DNA of 64,000 nucleotides from a bacterium (GTDB lineage Bacteria > Planctomycetota > Planctomycetia > Planctomycetales > Planctomycetaceae), in NCBI GenBank assembly GCA_016124895.1, contig WGMU01000036.1, positions 30,769 through 94,768 of the forward strand, in the 5' to 3' direction. Under the pieces are notes generated by a model. That model had not been told where the DNA came from. It saw only the letters and a program-made list of their open reading frames with translations, and did not search any database. A program made the translations under genes and the position numbers. This document shows, piece after piece, positions 20,008 to 30,800 of this stretch. The stretch's first letter is position 1; every line of letters starts with the position of its first letter.

Positions 20008-21363
20008 ATGAGATATCCTGCTGTTGCGCTGCTGCTGGCTCTGGTTGTTGCGTCTCCGCTGCTGGGGGCTGATGCGCCGCCGAATGTGGTGATGATTATC
20101 TCGGACGATCAGGCGTGGACCGATTACGGGTTCATGGGGCATCCGGATATTCGGACGCCGCGGCTGGATCGACTGGCGTCTGAGAGTGTCGTGTTTCCTC
20201 GCGGCTATGTGCCGACGGCGCTGTGCCGGCCGTCGCTGGTGACGCTGATTACCGGGCAGTACGCGCATACGCATGGTGTGACCGGGAACGATCCCTCGCC
20301 AAAGTATGCGAAACCGAACTCCGAGCTGTACAACCAGCGGCGGCAGCACCTGATTGACTATCTGGACCGGTTTCAGACGGTGCCGAAGATCCTCGGGAAG
20401 CGCGGGTATCTGAGCCATCAGAGCGGTAAGTGGTGGGAAGGCAGCTATCAGCACGGCGGGTTCACTCACGGCATGACGCGCGGCTTTCCCAAACCCGGCG
20501 GGCGGCACGGAGATGACGGGCTGAAGATTGGCCGCGAGGGCATCGAGCCGGTGGCTGAGTTCGTCGCCGAAGTGACCTCGCAGCACAAGCCGTTCTTTCT
20601 GTGGTACGCCCCGTTCCTGCCGCACTCGCCACACACGCCGCCCGAACGCATCCTGAAGAAGTACGAGAAAGAAGGCCGGCCGGAGTCGATCGCGAAGTAC
20701 TACGCGATGTGTGAATGGTTCGACGAAACCTGCGGACAGGTCATCGACGTTCTGGAGAAGAATCACCAGCGCGAGAACACGCTGATCGTTTACGTCTGCG
20801 ACAACGGCTGGATTCAGAGCCCGACGTCGAAAGGTTACGCGCCGCGGTCGAAGCAGACGCCGTATGAAGGCGGCATCCGCACGCCGATCATGTTCTCCTG
20901 GCCGGGACATCTGAAGCCGCAGAAACGTGACGATCTGGTCAGCAGCATCGACATCGTCCCGACAATGCTCGCCGCCGCTGGAGCCCCGATCCCGGACGGC
21001 CTGCCAGGACTCAACCTGCTGCCCGAGATGACGGAACAGAAGCCGATCCCACGCGACACGATCTTCGGCGAAGGCTTCGCGCACGACATTGCCGACGTCG
21101 AAAAGCCGGAAGCCTCGCTGCTGTATCGCTGGACGATCGAGGGCCGCTGGAAGCTGTTGCTGACGTACGACGGCGAGGTCAACCGCTACCAGTCGACGCA
21201 CCCGCGTGACGAAAAACGCCCGCAGCTTTTCGACTTGATTGCCGATCCGCACGAAACGAAAAATCTCGCCGGCGAGCATCCTGAGATTGTCGCCCGACTG
21301 GCAAAGAAGATCGGTGACTGGTATCCCGTCACCGAACGCAAGGCGCTGACGACGTTCGAGTAG
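20008..21363 (+). CDS. Sulfatase (alkaline-phosphatase superfamily arylsulfatase)
   Basis: 451 residues from the ATG at 20008, which gives a proper signal peptide (MRYPAVALLLALVVASPLLGA); the frame opens earlier but without coding character. The metal ligands of the N-terminal site are in NVVMIISDDQ. The formylglycine position is Cys73 in the motif CRPSL, followed by ITGQYAHTHG; the classical motif is CxPxR, so the Arg is replaced by Leu. IYVCDNGW-type and KQTPYEGGIRTPI motifs follow in the C-terminal half. It should be exported and hydrolyse sulfate esters of polysaccharides, substrate unknown. No anaerobic sulfatase-maturating enzyme is in the window. Confidence 0.88.
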   Translation: MRYPAVALLLALVVASPLLGADAPPNVVMIISDDQAWTDYGFMGHPDIRTPRLDRLASESVVFPRGYVPTALCRPSLVTLITGQYAHTHGVTGNDPSPKYAKPNSELYNQRRQHLIDYLDRFQTVPKILGKRGYLSHQSGKWWEGSYQHGGFTHGMTRGFPKPGGRHGDDGLKIGREGIEPVAEFVAEVTSQHKPFFLWYAPFLPHSPHTPPERILKKYEKEGRPESIAKYYAMCEWFDETCGQVIDVLEKNHQRENTLIVYVCDNGWIQSPTSKGYAPRSKQTPYEGGIRTPIMFSWPGHLKPQKRDDLVSSIDIVPTMLAAAGAPIPDGLPGLNLLPEMTEQKPIPRDTIFGEGFAHDIADVEKPEASLLYRWTIEGRWKLLLTYDGEVNRYQSTHPRDEKRPQLFDLIADPHETKNLAGEHPEIVARLAKKIGDWYPVTERKALTTFE

Positions 21364-21377
21364 AGTCAGGGCGATGC

Positions 21378-21485
21378 CTGACGCAAAGCCGCGAAGACGC
21401 AGAGACTCGCAAAGTGGCGAAGAGTGTCTGGGACATGGGCTGAGATTTCTTTGCGAACCTTCGCACCTCTGCGCCTTTGCGTCAG
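21378..21485. repeat. Long imperfect inverted repeat (REP-like)
   Basis: Arms of 37 bases at 21378-21414 and 21449-21485. The outer ends CTGACGCAAAG and CTTTGCGTCAG are perfect complements, the inner ends CGCAAAG and CTTTGCG are too, with a few mismatches between. The loop is 34 bases. It lies between the sulfatase gene and dapB. Confidence 0.8.
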
Positions 21486-21526
21486 ATGATTTTTGAGAAT
21501 CCCGAGACAGAGTCACGGAACACAGA

Positions 21527-22324
21527 ATGACCAATCCGCTGAAAGTTGTTGTGCATGGGGCTGCTGGCCGGATGGGGCAACGTGTGACCGCCTTGGTTGA
21601 TGCCGATCCGGAGCTGACCGTCTTCGGAGCCGTCGACGCGATCCGCACAGGCGAAGATGCGGGTGAAGCGGCCGGGATTGGAAACATCGGCGTCGCGATC
21701 AGCCCTGATCTGCCGGCTGAACAGCCGGACGTTGTCGTCGACTTTTCAGTCCCCGCCGGAATGATGGCGATCGTTGAAAAGTGCGTGGCCCGCGGGATTC
21801 CGCTGGTCGCGGCGACGACGGGGCTCAGCGACGAACAGAAGGCCGAGGTCGCGAAATCCGCCGAGTCGATTCCGCTGCTGTGGGCTCCCAGCATGAGCGT
21901 CGCGGTGAACCTGACAATGAAACTGGTTCGAGACGCGGCGCGAGCGCTGAAGGACAACCCTGGCGGCGTCGACGTCGAAATCATCGAGCGGCATCATCGC
22001 TACAAGGAGGACGCTCCCAGCGGAACAGCGTTGAAGTTCGGTGAGATCGTTGCCGAAGAGATGGGGCAGACGGAGCACGTTCACGGACGCGAAGGTCGTC
22101 CCGGTCAGCGTCCGCGTAACGAGATCGGTTATCACGCGCTGCGGACCGGCGACAACGTCGGCGAGCACACGATCGTGTTCGGTATGCTCGGCGAAACCAT
22201 CGACCTGACCGTCCGCGGTCAGTCGCGTGACAGCTACGCCTACGGTGCCCTCGCTGCTGCGAAGTTCCTCGTCGGAAAACCCGCCGGCCGGCTGTATTCA
22301 ATGAACGACGTGCTGGGGTTCTGA
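21527..22324 (+). CDS. dapB: 4-hydroxy-tetrahydrodipicolinate reductase
   Basis: 265 residues, the usual length. The enzyme reduces HTPA to tetrahydrodipicolinate in lysine and diaminopimelate synthesis. GAAGRMGQRV at the N-terminus is the NAD(P)-binding glycine loop; VDFSVPAG and ATTGLSDEQ are conserved; ERHHRYKEDAPSGTA holds the catalytic His and Lys near residues 155-160. It is not in an operon with other lysine genes here. Confidence 0.95.
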   Translation: MTNPLKVVVHGAAGRMGQRVTALVDADPELTVFGAVDAIRTGEDAGEAAGIGNIGVAISPDLPAEQPDVVVDFSVPAGMMAIVEKCVARGIPLVAATTGLSDEQKAEVAKSAESIPLLWAPSMSVAVNLTMKLVRDAARALKDNPGGVDVEIIERHHRYKEDAPSGTALKFGEIVAEEMGQTEHVHGREGRPGQRPRNEIGYHALRTGDNVGEHTIVFGMLGETIDLTVRGQSRDSYAYGALAAAKFLVGKPAGRLYSMNDVLGF

Positions 22325-22336
22325 CGGTGTCATCTC

Positions 22337-22360
22337 GTGTGCCACTGGCTTCGCCAGTGC
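22337..22360. repeat. 24-base dispersed repeat copy (hairpin)
   Basis: This unit matches 38929-38952 at 21 of 24 positions (shared core GTGTGCCACTGGCT and CAGTGC). It contains the perfect hairpin CACTGGC-TTC-GCCAGTG. Confidence 0.65.
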
Positions 22361-22366
22361 AATCCT

Positions 22367-22483
22367 CTCGTTCCGATGCTCCGCGTCGGAACGCAGCCTC
22401 GGACGCTCTGCTTCCACTCAAGCGGCAACGGAATCGACGCTGAGCGTCGGAAGCGACGTTCCCATGCGGAGCGTAGGAACGAG
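22367..22483. repeat. REP-like inverted repeat
   Basis: Arms of 27 bases at 22367-22393 and 22457-22483. Reverse complementing the right arm gives CTCGTTCC-A-GCTCCGC-T-GGAACG with a few differing positions from the left arm. Intervening 63 bases contain no gene. Confidence 0.75.
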
Positions 22484-22534
22484 ATTTGACTCGTCGGATT
22501 TGACGGGACATCTCAACACTGATATCGAACCTGC

Positions 22535-24190
22535 ATGACCGGGCCGGTTTCTTCATGCCACGACGACAATCTCGCGCTGCTGTCCGGGCTGGGGCTGCTT
22601 CCGCCAGACAGTGATGCGAACGCGAAGGCTTCCGCTGCGCTCGCCGAACTCGCGGCTGCAGCGATCGGGATCTCGATTGAGCACTTGCTGCTGGCACTCT
22701 GGTGTGAGTGGCGCCGTGTCGCTCCGAAACGCCAGCGATCCCGAGCGACGAAGACGGCGGCGTGGCTGCAGAGCGTTGTCGACTCGGGAGGCTGCTTCAC
22801 AATCGGCCTTGCCGCTGCTGCGGGGCAGCGTTTTGCCGATCTGTGCGGCCGGAGAGTCCTGTTCTGGCCGGACGGAATGCCGGACGCTCGACTGGCCTCG
22901 GTTGTCTCGTCGCGCATTGGTCGCGGTGAGTTCGCGCGGGCTGCGTTCGTCGCGAAACTGAACCACGTCATGCAGCGCGTCGCCGAGGTCGGTCAGACGA
23001 TCGTTTTGGCTGACGGAACAACCGGTTCAGACTTCGTTGCCCGAGCGGCGCAGCGTGCTGAGCTTCCTCTGCTGCGCGTTTCCTGCGAAGAACGCCCACG
23101 TGCTGCGGACTGGTTGTCACGACTGATGTCGGCCGATTTTGCCACCCATCCGAACGAAGTCCTCCTGTTCGTCTCACCGTCGATTGCCGAGCTGTCTTCG
23201 GACTGCGCCGGACGGAGAGAGAAACAGTCTGCGGACCGGTCGACGGATCGTCCGCTGCGCGACCGACTGGCGATCGCTCTCGCAGATTCCATCTGGTGCC
23301 TGTCGGTGCGCAAGAACGGCAATCAGCACCAGTTGCTGCAGCAGCGACTCACGAGGCCGAATTGCGAACCGACGGCGATTCGGTTTGTTCTGACAGCCGA
23401 AGAAACGGTGACGGACGCTGTCGCAGAGCTGGCCGATCAGGGAGCCGTTGTCTGGCGATTGATGCTGCCGGGCGCTGCGAAGACCGATCTCGGTGTCTCT
23501 TTGTCACAGCCGGAGCGTCAGAAACTGAGTCACGTTACGGAAGCTCACGCAGCCGCGCTCGATCTCCTGCGCGCCGACCTGCTCCGTGATGACGAGTGGC
23601 TGATTCACTGGACGCGAGCGATGACTCGCTCCCTCAGAGATCTGCCCACCGACGAATGGCTCGACCGTCAACTGCGGTCTTCGCCGGACGAACCGACCGG
23701 GCCATTGGCGACGCTGCAGCAGATCCTGCGGGAGGGCATCATCCGGGCCAGCAGCGACGGACTGCGAGGCTCAAAGCCGATGACATGCTTTTCCGCCGTG
23801 CCCCTGCGGGAACTTGTCGCGCGGCGGCGGTTTCAGACGCATCGAGCCCGCTGGGACTTCGAGCCGTACGGTCTGTGCCTGCGCCGCCGAACGCTGGAGA
23901 CACTCGGAGCTCGCCCGGTGATTTACGGCGACGATTCGCTGTGGAAAGCTCTGCCGGAACCCGAACGTCCCTGGTTCCAGCAGCGATTCTCCGGACGCGG
24001 CAAGCGGCGGATCGACTGGTCCGAGGAACTCGAATGGCGAATTGCCGGAGATGTCCGACTCGCTGACTTCAGTCGCGACGACCTGATTGTCTTCTGTCGA
24101 GAACGGAGCGAGGTGGCCACTCTGGAATCGCTGACTGACCGGCCAATCGTCGCAGTTCTGGGTCTGCTCAGTGACGACGTGCATCACTGA
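22535..24190 (+). CDS. Hypothetical protein, 551 residues
   Basis: No family is recognised with confidence. The N-terminal half is Ala/Arg/Leu-rich and helical; a PDGMPDARLASVVSSRIGRG segment lies near 110-130. The C-terminal third contains RWDFEPYGLCLRR, then LGARPVIYGDDSLW and ELEWRIAGDVRL, a pattern (YG..ARPVIYG...EWR) seen in several uncharacterised protein families. No signal peptide or membrane helix is visible, so it is probably cytoplasmic. The frame is long, intact and codon-biased like its neighbours, which supports a real gene. The ATG at 22535 lacks an obvious ribosome-binding site. Confidence 0.65.
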   Translation: MTGPVSSCHDDNLALLSGLGLLPPDSDANAKASAALAELAAAAIGISIEHLLLALWCEWRRVAPKRQRSRATKTAAWLQSVVDSGGCFTIGLAAAAGQRFADLCGRRVLFWPDGMPDARLASVVSSRIGRGEFARAAFVAKLNHVMQRVAEVGQTIVLADGTTGSDFVARAAQRAELPLLRVSCEERPRAADWLSRLMSADFATHPNEVLLFVSPSIAELSSDCAGRREKQSADRSTDRPLRDRLAIALADSIWCLSVRKNGNQHQLLQQRLTRPNCEPTAIRFVLTAEETVTDAVAELADQGAVVWRLMLPGAAKTDLGVSLSQPERQKLSHVTEAHAAALDLLRADLLRDDEWLIHWTRAMTRSLRDLPTDEWLDRQLRSSPDEPTGPLATLQQILREGIIRASSDGLRGSKPMTCFSAVPLRELVARRRFQTHRARWDFEPYGLCLRRRTLETLGARPVIYGDDSLWKALPEPERPWFQQRFSGRGKRRIDWSEELEWRIAGDVRLADFSRDDLIVFCRERSEVATLESLTDRPIVAVLGLLSDDVHH

Positions 24191-24277
24191 ACCGCGGCCG
24201 CGGATTTCCCAAGTACGCCGCAGGAACTTCGGCAGACACAGTCGCAGACAGAGTCAGCTGCCCTGCGGACCTCGCCA

Positions 24278-24691
24278 TCAGACTCCCATCATCCCGACAA
24301 AATGAGCTGGCCACTTGAGTCCAAAGATGACTGCCGCCACCGCACACAGCCAGTAGCCCCAACGGCTTTTTGCGCCGATGCTCGTGAACACGCCAGTCCA
24401 GTACAGCCAGCCCCAGGGCATCAGTGAATGCACAAGGAAGCCCAGCGGCATGAAGGCCAGAATCGGCGCCAGATCGTCGATCGGTGTCCAGTGATACTTC
24501 TCGACGCTGCCGGCCGATCGCTTCTCGGCATCCCAGATCAGCGTCTGAATCATGCAGACGACCACAGCAACGAGCGTGCTCACAAGAAGTGCTTCGAGGA
24601 ATATCCGCCGAGGCGTGAGCTTTTCCGGAGGTGCGTCGAGATAGACCTCAATGTCGACAATCGAGTCGTCATCGGGCAACGGATTTTCCAT
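24278..24691 (-). CDS. Small membrane protein of unknown function
   Basis: 137 residues from the ATG at 24691 (MENPLPDDDSIVD); the frame continues upstream but the extra part looks non-coding. An acidic N-terminus (about 30 residues) precedes hydrophobic segments at about 40-58, 77-98 and 110-132. No domain is recognised. It diverges from the large fusion gene to its right and converges with the hypothetical gene to its left. Confidence 0.55.
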   Translation of the reverse strand: MENPLPDDDSIVDIEVYLDAPPEKLTPRRIFLEALLVSTLVAVVVCMIQTLIWDAEKRSAGSVEKYHWTPIDDLAPILAFMPLGFLVHSLMPWGWLYWTGVFTSIGAKSRWGYWLCAVAAVIFGLKWPAHFVGMMGV

Positions 24692-24839
24692 GACTCGGTC
24701 CAGGACGCAGCAGAAGGTAGAGCCAATCGGAACCAGGCGAACGCACACGATGCTGCCAATCGCCGATCGACTTCGCAACAATCCGACCCAGTGATTGTCT
24801 CCATATCCCCTCGTGCGAACTCACCCACCGAGGATTGCC

Positions 24840-27800
24840 ATGCGACGTCCCTGCCTGCTCGGTCTGTGTCTGATCAGTCTGGCCTGTTTCTTCTCACCCA
24901 CCGTCGCCGCCGATGGCAACCGGCTGGCGTATCTCGATGAGAACAATCCGTGGTATCCGCACACGGACTTTCCGAAGCTGACGACTCCGCAATGGGTTGG
25001 TGAGGAAGGCGTCGAGGCGGTCGTGGTGCTGGCGATTGACGATATGCGCGATCCGGCGAAGTACGAGGCTTACCTGCGGCCGATTCTGCAGCGGCTCAAG
25101 CAGATCGACGGACGGGCTCCGGTCAGCATCATGACCTGCAACGTCAAACCGGACGATCCACAACTGCAGAGCTGGCTGGCTGAAGGCCTGAGCATCGAAG
25201 TTCACACCGTCGATCACCCGTGCCCGCTGCTGCAGGGCGGGGACTTTGCCAAAGCGAAGAGCACGTACGATCGCTGCATCGACCTGCTGCATCAGATTCC
25301 TGGCAACAAGCCGGTCGCGTTCCGGATGCCGTGCTGCGACTCGCTGAATACCGTCAGCCCGCGGTTCTTCTCGGAGATCTTCAACTCGACAACGCCCGAG
25401 GGAAATCACCTGAGCATTTCGTCGAGCGTTTTCACTCTGTTCACGTCAGCGGACAAGTCGATCCCGCGTGAGCTGGTCCTCAACGAGGATGGCTCCGAAC
25501 GTTTCCGCCGCTACCTGCCCAAGGGCCTGAAGCGCGGCGGCGTCGAGCACAATCACTTTTTGAACTGGATCGAGAACTATCCCTATCCGTACGTGATCAA
25601 CGGCAAATGCTGGGAGTTCCCCTGCGTCGTGCCGAGCGACTGGTCCGCTCAGTTCCTGCAGCAGCCGAACAACTCAAAGACGGTCGAGGACTGGAAGGCG
25701 GTGCTCGACATCACCGTCCACAAGCAGGGCGTCTTCAACCTGGTGTTCCATCCACACGGCTGGATCAAGGCCGAGCAGGTCGTCGAACTGATCGACCACG
25801 CCGTCGCGACGCACGGAAAGAAGGTCAAGTTCCTGACATTCCGCGAGGCGCTTAACCGGTTGAATCGAAACCTGCTGGCTGAGCATCCGCTGCGTAATCC
25901 AGACGGACGTGACAATGGCGTGCGCGTTGTTGATGTCGACCGCGACGGATTTCAGGACGTTGTGATTGGTAACGCGGAACATCGCGTCACACGGCTTTGG
26001 CATCATCGCGATCGCTCGTGGCACGAGGTCGGCTTTCCAACGCGGATCGGCAGCGGAGTCCGCTTCACACAGGTGCGCGAGGACGGACACATCAGCGTGC
26101 TGGCGCCGTCGCTCGAAGGCCCGACCGCGAAGCCAATCGTCGTCACAGAAAACGTTCCCGAGCGTGCCTGGTATTTCGATGGCCGCGAGTGGGTTGACGA
26201 CGACTATCTGCAGCATCTCGTCACGTTTTCTCAGACGGTACGTGACATGCCCGTTGAGCGGAACGACAAGGCGGTCCCGGTCGTCCATCCGCCGGAGACG
26301 CGCACGTGGCGTTTTCGGGATATCGATCACGACGGCCGATGCGAAGCGATTGTGACCTGGCGAGCGGTCGCGAAGGACGGATCGTTGAGTGCTCCGAAGA
26401 AGTCCGACGTGCAGCTCTTTCAGCCACTGACGCCTGTCGTGCAGGTTCGCCCTGGCAGTCCGCAGAAGAAGTCGGCTGGCCCGGCGACCTGGCGACAGAT
26501 GTCGTTTCCGTGGCCGGACGGGTCGGATGTCCCCGCGGCCGGAATTGATCCTTCGCTTTATCGCTTCGTCGATCTGGACGGGAACGGCAGCGATGATCTG
26601 ATCGCGTCAACGCAGGTCGGTTCGTTTGTCGCATTGTTCGAGGATCTGGAGTCCGGCTGGAGCACTCGGATCCTCAACATGGATTCGTCAAGCCCGCAGT
26701 CGCTGCTGCCGATCGTTCGGGAGGACGGCAGCGACAACGGCTCCTTCGTTCATTCGGGATACCTCGCCTGGCAGAACGAGTGGACGGCGGACCTGCCGGA
26801 CATGGTGCAGAAGGTGTCGATCGACGAACTGCTGGGCGGACACCGCCGTCGACAGGCGCGGCTGAAGTTGCCGCCGGTGCCGGTCGGAGCGGCGAAGATC
26901 GACATCACACCGGACTATCCGGTCCGGCTGAGCGGCTACGGCAATCGGCTGACCGAGTCCGAAGGCGTCGCACATCGGATTCATGCGCGGGCGCTGGCGA
27001 TTGGAGGAAGCGAAACGACTCCACTGACCGTCCTGCTGACCGTGGATACGTGCGGCGTTCCGACGGAAGTCACTGAGCGCGTCTTCGGCAAGATCGCCAA
27101 GACGACTCCGCTGCGGCGCGAGCACTTTGCGATCAATTCAACGCATTCGCATTCGGCCCCGTGGCTGATGGGCTTCGCGCCGAACATCTTCGCGGAAGTT
27201 CCCGACGATCACCGCGCTCGGCTGCAGCGGTACGAAAACGAACTCGTCGAGAAACTGGTGAGCGTGGTGCAGCAGGCGATCGAGAAGCGGCGGCCAGGGC
27301 GGCTGTCCATATCGCACGGCGAAGTCGGTTTCGCCCGCAATCGACGAGTGCTGCAGAACGGGCAGTGGAAAGGTTTCGGCGTTCAGGAAGACGGGCCAGT
27401 CGATCATCGGCTGCCGGTGCTGGCCGCTCACGATACAGACGGAAAGCTGATTGCCGTGCTGGCGACATACGCCTGCCACTGCACGACCGAGACTGGATCG
27501 TTCAACCAGATCAGTGGGGACTGGGCCGGCTTTGCGGCGGAAGAGATCGAGTCGGACTTTCCAGGAGCCGTCGGGCTGATCTCGATTGGGGCTGGAGCGG
27601 ATGCGAACCCCGAGCCGCGCGGCACGCACGAACTCTCGAAGCAGCACGGCAAGGAACTGGCTCACGAAGTCAAGCGGTTGCTGTTCGAGTCGACAGAACT
27701 GGAACTCATTGATCCACGGATCGTGGGGCGGATGGCTCGGGTGGATCTGCCGCTGGGGCCGTTACCGACTCGGGAGGAGTGGGAGCAGCGGGCGAAGGAA

Positions 27801-30800
27801 CCGGGGACGCGTGGGTCTCATGCGCGACGATTCCTCGCAATGCTCGACCGGGGCGAAGCGGTGCCGACGACGGTGCCGGACTATCCCGTGCAGACATGGT
27901 GTTTCGGTGACGATCTGGCGATGGTGTTTCTCGGCGGCGAGGTCGTTGTCGATTACTCGCTGCGGATGAATGACGCGTTTGACGGCGAGCGGTTGTGGAT
28001 CAATGCGTACTCGAACGATGTGCCGTGTTACATCGCGTCGAAACGAGTGCTCCAGGAAGGCGGGTACGAAGCGGACTTCTCGATGATCTACTACGCCCGC
28101 CCGACGCGGCTCGCGCCCGAGACCGAAGACATCATCGTCGATACCGTCCAGAAGCTGCTGCCGCCTGAGTTCTACTCGGAAGAGACTCAGCAGGATTTCC
28201 CGGCTCCGAAGTCGCCCGAAGATTCGGCCGCCTGCATTCAGGTGAAGCCGGGCCTGAAAGTCGAACTGGTCGCCGCCGAGCCGCTGATCACCGACCCGGT
28301 CGCGTTCGACTGGGATATTCAGGGCCGGTTGTGGGTCGTCGAGATGGGGGACTATCCGGGGGGAGAAGAGTCCAGAGTTGAGAGTCCAGAGTCCAGAGCC
28401 AGACACGCCGGAACCACTGGACTCTCGTCACTAGACTCTGGACTTCGCAAGGGGCGCATTCGCGTGCTGACTGATGTGGATGGTGACGGGCGGTATGACG
28501 AGGCGACGACGTTTCTTGCTGACGTTGCTTTTCCGTCGGGGATCTGTCGCTGGCGGAATGGTGTGATTGTGACGGCGGCTCCGGAGATCTTTTATGCGGA
28601 AGACACCGACGGCGATGGACGGGCCGACGTGCGGACGACGCTGTTTCGCGGCTTCGGCGAGGGCAATCAGCAGCACCGGGTGAATGGCCTGCGATGGGGC
28701 CTCGATGGCTGGCTGCATGTCGGGAATGGCGACAGTGGCGGAAGCATTGAGTCAGTGGGCAGGGTTGAAGGGGTGAGGCATGAGGGTCGAGGGCCGAGTC
28801 AGAGCAGCGACCTTGAGCCGCATGCCTCGGCCCTCGGCCATGCGATCAATGTCAGTGGTCGGGATTTGCGGATCAATCCCGATACCGGCGAGATGGAAGC
28901 GACGTCCGGGCAGACGCAGTTCGGGCGGGCTCGCGACGACTGGGGCAACTGGTTTGGGAATAACAACTCGAACCCGATCTGGCATTACGTGCTCGACGAG
29001 CATGACCTGCGACGGAATCCGCATGCTCCGGTGAGCACGACGAAGGCGATGATCGCCGTTGTGCCCGGTGCCGCTCCGGTGTTTCCCGTCAGTCGCACGC
29101 TGTCCCGCTTCAATGACTTCGATAAGACAAACCGGTTCACCTCGGCCTGCAGCACGACGATTTATCGTGACAATCTGCTGGGCGAAGAGTTCTACGGCGA
29201 CGCGTTTGTCTGCGAGCCGGTGCATAACCTGGTTTCGCGACTGGTGCTGACACCTGATGGTGTGACGTTCAAAGCGGAACGCTCGCCGAATGAACGCGAC
29301 TCGGAGTTTTTCGCGTCGAGCGACAACTGGACGCGTCCGGTCATGGTCCGCACCGGTCCGGACGGAGCACTCTGGGTCGCCGATATGTACCGTTTTGTGA
29401 TCGAGCATCCGAAATGGATTCCGGCCGAGCAGCAGCGGAAGCTCGACGTCTATGCTGGCTCGGACCGCGGGCGCATTTATCGCATCGTGCGGGAGTCGAA
29501 CTCGGCGTGTTGCGGCGCCGCGGAGGACATATCTTCGCAGCCCGAGTCGTCAGGACCGAGAAGCTGGCTGACAGAGAAGTGGGACGAAGTCGCCGTCGAA
29601 CAGCTTTGCGATCGGCTGGCCAGTCCCAATGGATGGTGGCGAGATGCTGCACATCGAATTCTGCTGCAACGAGCCACAGACGACTCGTCAAGAGATTTCA
29701 ATGCTCCGGCCGATCTTCCGAAGATTGCCGGAACAAACCCGTTGCCACAAATTCGAGTTCAGGCGATGTGCGCGGCGGTCGGACTTGGTGTCGATGTCGA
29801 CTTCCTGAAGTTGCTTTCCGATCCGAGCCCGATGGTCCGTGGTCAGGCCGTGCGGCTGGCAACTCCGCTGGCCTGGCCCGAGGGCGTTGTCCCCAGCAGC
29901 GATTCCGGGCCGCAGCGACAACTGCAGGCCGCGATACTCCAGCGAGTGAACGATTCCGAGCCGACTGTTCAGTTTCAGCTCGCGATTGCTCTGGGGAATG
30001 TGGCAACCACTCTCGGATACAGGCTTCCCGCGATGACACTTGGCAAGCTGCTGATCAACAACGCGGACGATCCGTGGATCACAGCAGCCGCCATCAGTTC
30101 GTTGAACGAGTCGAATGTTGAGGACGTTCTCTCAACCGTCCTGCGAGAGCTGCCGAGCGCTCACGTGGGCAGCGATCTGACGGCCAGAGTTGTTGCTCAG
30201 GCGGTGGCCTTTGGAAAGGTTGAAGCTGTCAGACAGCACGTGGTGTCACTGATTCCTGACGATCAGGCGACGAGCGGTGCCATTTGGGGTCTTGCGGCTT
30301 CAATCATCCGGCAGATCAAAGGACAGGATTCTGGATGGAAAGCCTTGACGGCTGACGCGGCATTCGGAGAGCGACTGGACAGAGCCGTTGCGACTGCGAT
30401 CGCAGTCGCCGTCGATCGAACGCAGAATGACGTTCAACGATTTGCGGCGATGCAACTGGCGGGTGACTCCGGCCTGCTTGATGCCGATCAGATCGAACGG
30501 CTGGCAACCGTTATCGCGCCGCAGTCGAGTCTGGAATTGCAGTCAGCAGCCGTTGCCGCCATCGCCGACAGCGGAAGCGACGGATCGGTCAAGACACTAC
30601 TCTCGCGGTGGAAGCAGAGTTCACCTGCAATCCGCACCTCGATCGCTGATGCACTGCTGGGCCGCCGGTCGTGGACGGAGTTGCTTCTTAAGGCCATCGA
30701 AGATGGAGTTGTCTCGCCGGCCGATCTTGATGCGGCGCGGCGGGAGCGGTTGCTGACTCATCGCGATGCGGCGATTCGCGAGCGAGCCGGAAAGCTGCTG

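Noticed and set aside
20002..21984. 660-residue open frame on the minus strand opposite the sulfatase and dapB
   Set aside because: It is Arg/His/Pro-rich, matches no family and overlaps two clear genes; it is a high-GC shadow.
28368..28845. Sequencing or assembly error in the giant gene
   Set aside because: Both insertions keep the frame, and the domain continues normally on both sides.
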